Shown piece after piece: positions 10,198 through 22,919 of a stretch of 64,000 nt of DNA. The stretch spans positions 1 through 64,000 of the forward strand of contig JADGJG010000031.1 of the NCBI GenBank assembly GCA_027596195.1, given 5' to 3'. The translations under genes were made by a program, and so were the position numbers. The notes under the pieces were generated by a model. That model saw only the letters and a program-made list of their open reading frames with translations, ran no database searches and was not told the DNA's origin. Every line of letters starts with the position of its first letter. The stretch's first letter is position 1. Origin of the DNA: Podochytrium sp. JEL0797 (lineage: Eukaryota; Chytridiomycota; Chytridiomycetes; Chytridiales; Chytriomycetaceae).

Positions 10198-11688
10198 TCA
10201 CTCTTTTTTGATCCACCGAGAAATGTAAAACGCGTCCGTGTTGTGAACACTCGGAGACAGCTGAATGCTTGAAATCCTCCCCCTTTCCAGATCCCCAGAA
10301 TCAGGCAACAACCGTTTCATAAGCTCCCCACCAAACACATCCCCCAACGGCCCCGGAACAAACTCGTCTCGAAACTCATGGTCAAACCAAGCCTTCGCAT
10401 GCCCACACTCGGCATCATTGAACGTACACGTCGCATACACCAACACCCCTCCAGGCTTCACAAACTCAACCGCCGTTTTCAGAATGCTGCGTTGAAGCGG
10501 CGGAAACACTTTGAGTGACTCCGGGTCCATCTCCCACCTCACATTCGGACCCCTTCGAAGCGTCCCCAACGAAGAACAAGGCGCATCCACGAGAACCACA
10601 TCCGCGAGTCCCTCCTCTCCCAACGCGTCACGAATCGCTTCCACATCGATCTTCGATTCCTTCATCTCGACTGGAAACGCGGACATATCCCCCCCACGCC
10701 CCCCATTCACTAACTCCACGTCCTTGGAACACACGAACCGCAGCGAAACTCCTTCTGCACATATCCCCGGCTTCTCCAACCGCACCCGCGCTTGTCGAAT
10801 CGTGTTCTCATCCACATCATGACAAACAAGCACGCCCCCCGCACCCTCACGCATCAAATCCGCCAAATGCAACGCTTTCCCTCCCCGACCGCAACACATA
10901 TCCAACACCCGCATCCCCCCTTCCACACCTGTCGTGACCGAAATCAATTGACTCCCTTCATCTTGCACTTCGAAGGAGCCGTCCCGGTTCCACGGGTTAT
11001 TCCGAATCTCGGGTTTCCCGCCCCCAACGACTTTCACGCCTGAGGGGGAGAGGTCACTCGCTTTGCAAGGGATACCGAAGGAATCAAGGTTCGCGAGGAG
11101 GGCCTCACGCGTAGTTTTGAAGAGGTTCGTGCGGAATGCGGGAGCGCCCGGATGATTCATGGCGTTGCAGAATTCATTTTGATGGGGAAAGGAAGGGAAA
11201 GCCGTGATGACGAGGGTGCTGAGCCAAGGGGGGAGGGAGTAGAATGTCGAGAGGAAGTCGCTGCGGTTGGTTGGCCAAGGGATTGCAGATGGATTCACTT
11301 GTTGGAGTTGAGAAACGGTGTTTGATCCGAGCTGTTGCGTTGCATATGTGATCCAGGAGGAATGTTCGGGCTCTTCGAGTTGATCGGCAGAAAAGTACGT
11401 CGCCTCCTCGTGGAACGTGTACAGCGTAACGAAGCAAATCAACTGGTCTCGTCGTGAAAGCGAGGTGAGTGAAGGTCCAAGAGCATGTGTCAACAGGTGT
11501 TGGAGTCGCAAGCGCAGACTGCAGGTTCCATATAGTTTTCGGGCCAACGCCTTGCGTTCAGGGTTGGTCAGGTTGTTTTGGTTTGCTCGAAAGGTTTGCT
11601 TCAATAGTTTCTCGGCAGTTGGGCAGAGTGGGTTATCGAGAATTGTTTGGAGGGCATCGAGCAGCACTGTGTGCCATGTTAATGTCAT
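10198..11688 (-). CDS. RsmB/NSUN-type RNA cytosine-C5 methyltransferase
   Basis: Intronless 496-residue protein of the class I SAM-dependent RNA m5C methyltransferases. Residues 1-140 resemble the NusB-like helical domain of bacterial RsmB (LTNPERKALARKLYG). The linker VQDEGSQL (241-248) leads into SAM motif I (VLDMCCGRGG, 261-270). The motif IV DAPCSSLG (Cys371) and the motif VI YATCTF (Cys421) supply the two catalytic cysteines of the family, so the enzyme looks active. The NusB-like N-terminus and lack of introns are more like bacterial RsmB than like eukaryotic NSUN1/2/5, which suggests an organellar or rRNA target or an old transfer; target not determinable here. The start at 11688 faces the P450 gene. 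Confidence 0.85.
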   Translation of the reverse strand: MTLTWHTVLLDALQTILDNPLCPTAEKLLKQTFRANQNNLTNPERKALARKLYGTCSLRLRLQHLLTHALGPSLTSLSRRDQLICFVTLYTFHEEATYFSADQLEEPEHSSWITYATQQLGSNTVSQLQQVNPSAIPWPTNRSDFLSTFYSLPPWLSTLVITAFPSFPHQNEFCNAMNHPGAPAFRTNLFKTTREALLANLDSFGIPCKASDLSPSGVKVVGGGKPEIRNNPWNRDGSFEVQDEGSQLISVTTGVEGGMRVLDMCCGRGGKALHLADLMREGAGGVLVCHDVDENTIRQARVRLEKPGICAEGVSLRFVCSKDVELVNGGRGGDMSAFPVEMKESKIDVEAIRDALGEEGLADVVLVDAPCSSLGTLRRGPNVRWEMDPESLKVFPPLQRSILKTAVEFVKPGGVLVYATCTFNDAECGHAKAWFDHEFRDEFVPGPLGDVFGGELMKRLLPDSGDLERGRISSIQLSPSVHNTDAFYISRWIKKE

Positions 11689-11782
11689 TGGGGAAGGAAA
11701 AAAAACAGAGCATGCCGCAGGGGGGAATCAAAACAGAGCCGGGAAGAGGAAATGACCCGAGGATCTTGTTATCTATGTCCAA

Positions 11783-13443
11783 ATGGAGATTGGAGGCGTC
11801 CAATTATTCCCAGACCAGGCAAATCAGTCGCGAAAAATCAACCTCCCAATTCTGCCTCCCAACCCTGCTCTCGTGATGTTCCAACCCAAAATATCCCCCA
11901 AGAATGGATTCCCCAACGCCGAGAACAACTGGCCCGTGATTGGCCACACTATGTCCGTGTTCAACCCAGATGAAAATGCGTACAAGACGATTTCCAAGAA
12001 TGGCACGCGCACCGTGGTCAATTTGAACATTCTTGGGTTGGACGTCTTGTCATTGAGCACACCGGAGCATGTGAAACTTGTCCTCGTCAAGGTGAGGAGT
12101 GTCCTGGGATCAAAATCCAATTTGGCCCCAATTTGCACCGCACTTTTTTAATCAAACATCGATGACAGGGATTTGGCACCTTTGTCGATTCATTCTGGTT
12201 TCCAAGATGGAAGACGCTCTCGGCTGAAACTTCTGTGGCAGTAGTTGATAAGCCTGTCGAGCATCGTCGTTTGCGCAACCTGTTGAGCCAGGCAATCGCC
12301 AAAGAGTTGAGTTTCAAACCTGCCTCATTGAATCGTGTGAGGGCCATCCAAACTTACGCCCCCGGTTCCATAACTATAGCATCCTTTCGACATGTTACCC
12401 CCTCCTTCGCAAAGACGCGCGCTCCTTGATCTCCAAAATGTCATCCACCGGCTCTGAAACACGCGTGTTTGAGTTTTCCAAAACCTTCACCTTCAACACG
12501 ATCCTCTTTCTCACTTTTGGATCTCGCGAGCAAGACGTGACCCGCATGCAAGCCTTGAAACCCAAGTTTATGCTTTACACTACCGGCCTGATGGATTTCT
12601 TTGTCCCCGTGTGGATGAACGGGCCGTACGCGAAGGCGTTGCAAGCCAAGGAAGATATTCTGGGTGTTTTGCTTGAGATGATCGTGGAGCGTAGAGAGCA
12701 GGGTGCAGAGGCTGGCACGAAAGACGGACTGTATAACTTGCTGTTTGCGAAGGGGGATGCACTCACAGATCAAGAGATTGCTGACAACATTCTCGTATTT
12801 TTGTTGGCCGGGTCCGATTCGACAGCGTCCACGATTTCGTCGTGCGTGCATTACTTTACGCACGCAATTGGGGAGAGCGAGAAGGAGATGTTGTTGCAAG
12901 AGATTATGGGTGCCGAGGTTTCGGACCACACTTCGTTGACCGCGTTACCAGTTCTCGACGCGTTCATCAAGGAAGTGTTGAGAATGAAACCTCCCGTTTC
13001 AGGAATCCTGCGCCAATTCAACGCTCCAACCATGGTGGATGAACACCTGGTACCCAAGGACACGTACGTGACGGTCCCGCTCGTGATGACATTCGATCCG
13101 AACGTGTTTGTCGAACCCACCACGTTCAAACTTTCGAGATTCTTGGAGTCGAGTGAGGAGTTTGGCGGAAACTTTTCGTATTCGTATGTGCCGTTTGGTG
13201 CGGGGCCCAGACAGTGTCTTGGAATGGCTCTGGCGAAATTGGAGGTATTGCCCTCCCCCCTTTTTTCGCGTTTCTTCACTAGTTTGGTTTCTCATTCACA
13301 CTTTTGTATAGATCAAAGTGTTCTTGTATGAGCTGCTCAGCGCGTTCTCTGTTGTCAAAGGCGAGCAGCCATCAGTTCGCGGAGCAGGGGCGGTTTTGTT
13401 TATGAATCCAAGTGTGAGAGTGGTTTCTCAAAAGGAGGAGTAA
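11783..13443 (+). CDS. Soluble cytochrome P450, CYP120/CYP26-like
   Basis: Haem-thiolate monooxygenase. Exons proposed: 11783-12091, 12169-12305, 12380-13244, 13312-13443, giving 480 residues from this ATG or 449 from the in-frame ATG at 11876. Diagnostic motifs are the I-helix AGSDST, the K-helix EVLR followed by PPVSGILRQF, and the haem-ligand loop FGAGPRQCLG. The EVLR-x-PPV pattern and CLGMALAKLE resemble CYP26/CYP120 enzymes, known retinoid hydroxylases. No N-terminal membrane anchor is seen, again like CYP120. The second intron is uncertain: donor GTTGAG at 12306 is chosen because the more obvious GTGAGG at 12337 leads to a stop in either frame. Substrate unknown. Confidence 0.78.
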
Positions 13444-13455
13444 ACAAGAGATTAA

Positions 13456-15654
<2,199 letters not shown>

Positions 15655-16372
15655 TTTTGAGGGGGGGCCTGGACTCGAATTAAAAATATATAAAAAAGGA
15701 GGTTTCCAACACACACACATGTGTAAAGCACCACGTCCATTGGTGGCCCAATACCCAAAATTGAAGCTAATTGAAGTGCACCCCCCCCCCCCCCCCTCAA
15801 AATACGGACAAACAAATTCGCCAAGAAGATGCCATACCATTTCCGGCATATTTTCCAAATATTTATCAATCTCCAAAGGCAAAAAAAGCATACGCACTTC
15901 TCGTTCAAAGCCCAAACCTGATGTTTGTTTTCTTGTCGAAAACGCGAACACGTCTCAATCTCACTCCGCGAACACGTCTCACGTCTCATTTCGTTCAAAA
16001 AACCTCTCACCCAACGATATCGGGAAACGGATATTCTTGCTGACTCGCCGAAGCGCAGGCATTGGGGTTGTCCTCACAGGCTTTCAGAAACATCACAATG
16101 CAAAGACACACACAAACCATCAACTGCGCTGATACTACTTACTTCTTCCATCGGGTGGTGGGGGGGGCTTTTTCCGCAACTTCTTCGCAACCTCGACACG
16201 CACCTCGCCGCTTGAATTCGCTATCTCAATCAAGTAACCCAAAAGGACAAGGACTCGGGGATGATGTGCCATCTGGAATGAACAAAAAATGTACCTTTTC
16301 GATCCACTTTTTTCGCCTGGGTTCAGCAGGCGGCAAAAGACACTCAAAAATCAAAAAAACGACACTTCACGG
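15655..16372. other. Intergenic stretch with homopolymer C run
   Basis: About 720 bases between DDX41 and the first peroxidase-SAM gene. It contains a run of 16 C at 15781-15796 and otherwise unremarkable AT-rich sequence with short overlapping frames that have no codon or domain support. The last part must hold the promoter of the gene at 16373. Confidence 0.6.
15781..15796 (+). repeat. Poly-C run
   Basis: Sixteen consecutive C in the DDX41 3' flank. No function is implied. Confidence 0.85.
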
Positions 16373-18910
16373 ATGCATCTCGCCTTTACCACCGCGCTTC
16401 TCCTCAGCGGTGTGAATGGGTGTCCTTATGCATCGCAACACGGCTCTTCCGGACGTGACACGGCCTCACACGCGAAGCGGGCTGTCAGCCAAAACAACTC
16501 TACGTGGAACCCCTTTTACACACCAACAGCCACTGCCTCCGACTGGTCCCAGCTGCGCCAAAACGTGGCTGCCGCAGTGGCCCAGGGCCTGGGGCCGCAC
16601 CTGGTAGCCCTTCGTTCTCGCCAAGGAACTCGCCTCGCTGAACAACAACAAACAAACAATTCCCACAGGTCCGCCTCGCCTTTATGGATTCCACGCAACC
16701 CGGCGGTGGCCACGCCTGGTTTCTGGTTGACAACAGCGAGCCTTCCAGCGACGCTGCGCTCCTCGCGTCTCTCCTGCAGGGAATCGAATCCACCAAAATC
16801 TCGCATGCTGATGCGCTCGCGTTTGCTGCTGCCTCTGTTATCGGCTCAGCAAACAAGTACGGCATAATGGTGCGCTTCAGACCGGGCCGCGCGGATGCCG
16901 TAACTCCCATCACCGAAGTGAAGACGGACGCGACGGTGCGTGGCCACTTCTCTTTTCAATATCGCGTCTAAACAGCGAAAATTCTTTGTCAGTGGGGTGC
17001 GGACGCGCTGAGATCGTACTGGGCCAATCTGGGATTCACAAGCGACAGAAATGTGACAGCCCTGATGGGCGCGCACAATTTCGGAAACTGCCATCCAGAT
17101 GTAAGCGGCTACTCGGGCCCATGGACAAGCACTCCTCTTTCTCTCACAAACGAATTCTTTCAACTCTTGAACGACAACGAAAACCCTTCCACGAACCCCT
17201 CTCCCTACACCAACGTCACTATCACCCACAACTCCATCTCCAAATGGGAATTCGTGGACCCCACCGGAAGAATGATGCTCCCCGTCGACATGTCGCTCAT
17301 CCAAGACGCCCAATACCGCACCTGGGTCGACTTCTACGCGTCCAACGAACAACAGTTCGTGTCCGATTTCGCCGTCACATTTGGATCCCTCCTCGAACTC
17401 AACATTGCCCCTGGACTCGCTCTGAACCCCATTGACACCTCTGCCCAACTCCAATCTGCCGTCTCACCCCCTGCTTCCACATGGTGTTACCCCTCCGGCC
17501 CAACCGCGAACCCCATCCTCTGCGCCACAATCACCCCCCACGACGCGACATCAACTCAATACACGGTTCACTCTTTGAAACCGGGTTGGGCCGCGATCGG
17601 TGTCGGATCCACTTCCATGACGAACGGCGACGTCGTGATTGGATGGACACCAACCAACTCCTCCGCCACCGTCCAGTTCCTAACCACATCTCAACACGCA
17701 ATCCAAATCAACCCAAACTCAGCATGGCGAAAGATTTCCCTCGACACCGACACGTCCCCCGTTCCCTCGTGGGCCCGCGTCTCATTCACGGTAGTGCATA
17801 TCAACACGGTGACGCCCGGTGCGGGTGATGAAGGAAATAGTCTGGATGGGAATGTGATTTTCGCAGTGAGTTCTGTTGCACCCGTGAATCAAGGGACGCG
17901 GGTATTGGATTTCAATCAGCATGAGATTTCGGGGGTTTTGGTGCCGAATGGAGGGGTGGTGGTGGGTGGTGGTGGGGGGGTTTCTATGGGGATTGTGGTG
18001 GCGGTTGTGGTGGCTGTGGGTGTGTTGATTGGTGTTGTTGGTGGTGGGTTGTGGTGGTGTTACAAGAGGGGAAAGATGGAAAGAGTGGGAGGACGAGAAC
18101 AGGAGGCTCGAGTTGTGGAAGGTGGGATCACAGGAACACAGTACGGTACAGAAGGGGGTATGGGTGCGGGCTCTTCTCAGCAGACGTTGAACATGTCGTT
18201 GGCGTGTGTGCCTGACAGGTAATGAACATTCGCTAATTTCCAACCTCTTAACTTACTTTGTCAAATCAAGTGAACTCGAGAGTTTTCTTGGCAGGCCTCC
18301 CACCACCAATATTACCCCGCAACGATCAATGCCACCACCACGCAACAACAGCGCTCGATTCCTGGCATCTAACTCTCCCCGCGAAACCGCTGAATCCCCC
18401 AACCAAATCCTGGCCCGCCCACAAACTGAAGCGCCTGCCCTTCCAGAAAAACATACCCTCTTCAACTCAATGGCAACAGCCACCACCGCTGCCGCACAAT
18501 CCTCACACCCCGGAAACCAACTTCCCCCAAAACTGCAACTCGAACAAAACAGACTCTCCTCCATCCCCGCGGCTCCAGTCTCCCCACAAGCATTCCACTA
18601 CCAAGTATCCTCCCTCCTCGCCGGAGAAACACTCACCTCCCCCAACCCATTGACCTGGACTGTCGCCGAAGTAGCAGCATGGGTGTTACCGAATGGTGGG
18701 GACGAGAACGCCGTCGAGGTTGTGTGGAGAGAGAATTTGGGTGGGAGGGCTGTGGTGGCGATGGGTGTGCAAGAGTTGTGTGGGTTGTTGGGGGTGGAGA
18801 AGTATGGCGATCGTGTTGTTTTTGGGGAGGCGTTGAAGGCGTTGAAGAAGAGTTGTGGGAGGGATGGTGGGGGGGAGGAGGAGGGGGTTGAGCCGCCGTT
18901 GTATTATTAG
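16373..18910 (+). CDS. Secreted-side haem-peroxidase-like/DOMON/TM/SAM fusion protein, copy 1
   Basis: Four exons (16373-16603, 16669-16935, 16993-18218, 18295-18910; 18271 is an equally in-frame alternative start for the last) encode about 779 residues. Seen in order: signal peptide (1-16); a plant-type haem-peroxidase fold with VRLAFMD where active enzymes have a distal Arg-x-x-x-His (Arg79 kept, His replaced by Met83) and the proximal ALMGAHNFGNCH (His194); a DOMON-like beta domain (about 328-485, GWAAIGVGSTSMTNGDVVIGW region); a transmembrane helix (about 497-523); and, after a disordered stretch, a SAM domain (about 695-760). Several N-glycosylation sequons lie before the membrane. Topology is thus ectodomain outside, SAM inside. 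The tandem copy follows at 19314. Peroxidase chemistry is doubtful; ligand or redox sensing is an inference. Confidence 0.85.
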
Positions 18911-19313
18911 ATTCCTGAGAGGTTGTTATCATTCCTCATTCTATTCACTTTTTATTTTATTAATGCACTCGGGAAAAGAGAGATTGATACTTTTGAATTT
19001 TTCCCCCCCGCGGACTGGTCTGGTTGTGAGTCTCCTTTTTTAACGTAACAAGTCTAAGGGGAATGTTTACCCAAAGCCTCCCTCTAATATTACATGAAGT
19101 CCACGCTATTTGTATATATTGGTCAGATTAAATCAGACAAATCCAAATGCGCTTCATTTTCAAAAAATACTTTCGAAACATCACTTGTGATTGAAGAATA
19201 TTTTTTGGTCCGGTTGATGTTGCAATCAGGACCGCTGAATAGGATGCTGGGTTGCTTGGGCGGGCTCCCGCGTTTTGATATGTCCATTTTTTTGCGTGGA
19301 CTTGTCAAACCGG
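18911..19313. other. Intergenic region between the tandem peroxidase-SAM copies
   Basis: About 400 AT-rich bases: 3' flank of copy 1 and upstream region of copy 2. No separate gene seen. Confidence 0.6.
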
Positions 19314-21840
19314 ATGCAGTTAGTTCTCACCTTTTCCGCCGCGCTTCTCCTCAGCGGTGCGAATGCCTGCCCGTTTGCTTCGAAAGAACGGCAGCGAGGT
19401 CTTCATGAACAAGCCGCCGCATCGAACGCGCGCCGCGCCACCAACATTGCCTCGTGGACACCCTTTTACACGCCAACAGCTACCGCATTCGACTGGGCGC
19501 AGTTGCAGCAAAACGTGGCTGCAGCTGTGGCGCAGGGCCTGGGTCCGAACCTGGTGAGTGGTGTACTAATTTTTGTTTGACAACCGAGTTTGACAGTTGG
19601 GATTACCCCTCCAACATTTGAAAAACAACACCATAAAGATCCGCCTCGCCTTTATTGATGCCACGCAATCCGGTGGCGCACATGCGTGGCTTCTTGTGGA
19701 CAACAGCGCGCCATTCGGCGACGCTGCGCTCCTCGCGTCGCTCCTGCTGGGAATCGAATCCACCAAAATCTCGCATGCTGACGCGCTCGCGTTTGCTGCT
19801 GCCTCTGCTATCGGTTCAGCAAACAAATACGGCGCAACTGTGCGTTTCAGACCGGGCCGTGCAGATGCCGTAACTCCAATCCCTGAAGTGAAGACGGACG
19901 CGACGGTGCGTTCCCACTTTTTTGTTTCCATATCGCGTCTAAATCTTTCTTAGTGGGGTGCGGATTCACTGAGATCGTACTGGTGGAATCTGGGATTCAC
20001 AAGCGACAGAAACGTGACGGCTCTAATGGGCGCGCACAATTTCGGCAACTGTCATCCAGATGTGAGCGGGTACTCGGGCCCCTGGACAAGCACCCCTCTT
20101 TCTCTCACAAATTAATTCTTTCAACTCTTGAACCGCAACCAAAACCCTTCCACGAATGAGTTTCCATACGCGAACGTCACCATCACCCACGACTCCATCT
20201 CAAAATGGGAATATGTCGACCCTACCGGAAGAATGATGCTTCCCGTCGACATGTCACTCATACAAGATGCCCAATATCGCCTTTGGGTAGACTTTTACGC
20301 GTCCAACGAACAGCAGTTTGTGTCCGATTTTGTGGTCCTATTCGGACTCCTTCTCGAACTCAACGTCGCTCCTGGACTCTCTCTGACCCCCATCGACACA
20401 TCCGTCCAACCTCAACCTGCCGTCTCACCGCCTGCTTCAACATGGTGTTACCCCTCTGGTGCAACCGCGAACCCGATTCTCTGTGCCACAATCACTCCAT
20501 CCACGGATGGTATTTCGACTCAATACACGGTCCACTCGTTGATACCCGGATGGGCCGCTATCGGCGTCGGATCCACTTCCATGGCCAACGGCGACGCTGT
20601 TGTTGGTTGGCCCCAAAACAACTCCAACGCCAATGTTCAGTTCCTGACGACCCGTCAACATTCAATCCAAATCAATACAAACTCGGCATGGCGCCAGGTT
20701 GCACTGGATACCACCACGTACCCTGTTCCATCCTGGGCGCGGGTCTCATTCACTGTTTTGCATTTGAGTACCGTCGCGGGAGACGCTGGTGTGAGTGGGA
20801 ATAGTCCGGATGGGAACGTAATTTTCGCGGTTAGTTCATACCCTCCAATGAATCAGGGGATGAATGCTTCAGATTTCTATCAGCATGAGATTTCGGGGGT
20901 TTTGATGTCGAATGGGGGAGCTGCGGTTGGGGGTGACGGTGGCGGGATTTCGATGCAAATGATTGTGACAGTTGCGATGGGTGTCGCTTTACTAGTGGGC
21001 GCCGCTGGGGTTTGGTGGTGTTTTAAAACTGGGAGAATGGAAAGATTGAGGGAACGTGGTCTGGATGGGGCGCAGGTTCCGGCATCTTCGCAGTATGTAG
21101 AGGGGGGGAAGGGCGCGGGCGAGGGAGTGATGTCTTCGGAGCAGACATTAAGCATGCCGGTACCGCATGCATCTGCATCAGATATTATGAGGTGTGTGCA
21201 TTTCCCTTCATATTTTTTTGGAAATATCACCACATAATCGAATATTAGAGCCCAACCTGAATCCGTACCACCACACAACAAACCCACACCTCTCTCAATA
21301 CCAAATCCCCACCCCGAAACATCATCCATCCCAAGTCAAATCTCTCTCCTCCACCAACCCCCTTCACCACCCGCCCTTCCCGAAAAATCCAACCTCTTCA
21401 CCTCGATGGCAATAACCGCCGCCACTATACAAACACCCAGTTTCACAAACCAACCTCCCACAAAAGCTCACCTTGAACAGGGGAAACGTTCGTCCCTCCG
21501 CGTGGCTCCACCGTCCCCGCGAACGTTCCAGCGGCAAGTGGATTCCCTCGTCTCAGGAGAAACGGTCACCTCCGGGGACCCTTTGGTCTGGAGTGTGTCC
21601 GAAGTGGCGGCATGGGTGTTGCAGAATGGCGGGGATGAGCAAGCTGCAGAGGTTGTGCGGAAAGAGAATTTGGGTGGGAGGGCAGTGGTGGCGATGGGGT
21701 TGCAAGAGTTGTGTGGGTTGTTGGGGGTTGTGAAGTATGGGGATCGCGTTTTGTTTGGGGAGGCGTTGAAGGCGATGAAAATGAGTTGTGGGAGAGACGG
21801 GGAGGAGGATGCTGGGGTTGAGTTACCATTGTATTACTGA
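19314..21840 (+). pseudogene. Peroxidase/DOMON/TM/SAM fusion, copy 2, interrupted by in-frame TAA
   Basis: Tandem paralogue of the gene at 16373 with the same four-exon layout: 19314-19553, 19639-19905, 19954-21191, 21249-21840. Signal peptide, peroxidase fold, DOMON, TM and SAM are all recognisable. The distal position is Ile (IRLAFID) instead of His; the proximal ALMGAHNFGNCH is intact. Codon 223 is TAA at 20113-20115 where copy 1 has GAA, in the segment SLTN-stop-FFQLLN, and the frame stays open on both sides for the rest of the gene. Translation would end after the proximal histidine, losing DOMON, TM and SAM. No second lesion is seen, so this is a recent null allele, a readthrough case or a base error. 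The exon 1 intron is longer than in copy 1. Confidence 0.7.
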
Positions 21841-22192
21841 AGTTCCATTTATTTTCAGAATAAGACCAAGTGATATGGACAAAATTGCCGTCAAAAGATA
21901 AGAAACGAGATCATAAGGTGGAATCGAAAAGGGAGAAGTTAGTTAAACAGGAGGAAGGAAAGAGGGAGAGGCAACTGCGCCGACTTCAGAGTTGCTGATA
22001 CGAAAATTACTCTCCTCGAGGTCTGAAATAGAGGTCTGAAATAGCGCAACAGTAGTGAGGAGGAATAAGAAGAAAGAGGGGTGTGGCGAATCAATTGATC
22101 GGGGTGGAAGACGTGGACAAAAGGAAAAATTGATTGAAAAAAACGTGTTTTTCAGTTCGAGAAAAAACGTGAAACAAAACCGATTTCCCAAA
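21841..22192. other. Intergenic, nothing recognised
   Basis: About 350 A/G-rich bases between the second peroxidase-SAM copy and the divergent USP gene; no gene or clear site seen. Confidence 0.5.
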
Positions 22193-22675
22193 ATGCTCTC
22201 GTTTATCAGCAGCGCCCCGTTGTCACTCGATTCCCAACGAGTCCTCTGGATTGTCACCGTCAACGAGTCCAACAGCCTCGCTTTCGCTCTCAACAACGCC
22301 GTCTCCCACGTCGTGGCGTTTCCGGGAGACAATCTGATGATGATTCTTCTCGTCAACAACGAATCGGAGCGAGAAACAGTTGCGTCAGTCTTTACCCGTG
22401 CCCTCATTAACTTTTTCATTTCCCATCAGACTGTCCTCAAAGCCACTTCATGCCTCACCGAAATCCACACCTCGCTCCCCTCCCATACGCACTTTGTCGT
22501 GCACGTGTTCAACCTCGCTACAGATACTCTGTCGAAAGCGAGCCAGGTTGCAAGCCTCGTGCAGCTCACAAAGCCGTGCTTACTGATCTTGTCGGAAAAC
22601 GAGGGACGCGAAGTTTCGGACGCGGTGGTCGGAGGAAGGTGTGGGTGGGAAGTGCCCGTGCATTATGTTCAATAG
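22193..22675 (+). CDS. Divergent universal-stress-protein-like gene
   Basis: Frame of 161 codons, or 144 codons if a 51-base intron (22379-22429, GTTGCG...CATCAG with branch-like CATTAAC) is removed. That intron sits at the same place, after an ERE sequence, as in the canonical USP genes at 8705 and 24453. The fold pattern is still visible: a first strand (QRVLWIVTVNES), the ESERE turn, and a late strand KPCLLILSENEG at the place of the USP PDMLILGS strand. The nucleotide-binding loop G-2x-G-9x-G(S/T) is gone, so this is probably not an ATP binder. It belongs to the USP cluster at 22-26 kb by position, intron and residual similarity. Confidence 0.6.
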   Translation: MLSFISSAPLSLDSQRVLWIVTVNESNSLAFALNNAVSHVVAFPGDNLMMILLVNNESERETVASVFTRALINFFISHQTVLKATSCLTEIHTSLPSHTHFVVHVFNLATDTLSKASQVASLVQLTKPCLLILSENEGREVSDAVVGGRCGWEVPVHYVQ

Positions 22676-22919
22676 TTGGAAAACGAAAGAGACGTTCAAG
22701 AACACGTTTTTTTGTTGTTTCCGCATTCTGTTCAAAAAGTCGTTGATTTTTTGGTGTTTGTTGTTCTCGGCGAAATTTCGGCGCTTGATTGTCGCCGCGT
22801 GTATCGTTGCAAATGAATTGAATCGAATCGCGAAACAGCTGAGTCTTGGTCCCAACTGTCAAAATTGGCGTTGAAAAATTTTCACGCAAATCATCAACAG
22901 CACGTGCTGGGTGCGTGCT

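Noticed and set aside
16373..21840. Idea that the peroxidase-SAM fusion is an artefact of two adjacent genes
   Set aside because: Both tandem copies keep the same intron phase and the same order of domains, and the SAM exon has no good independent start; kept as one gene pending transcripts.
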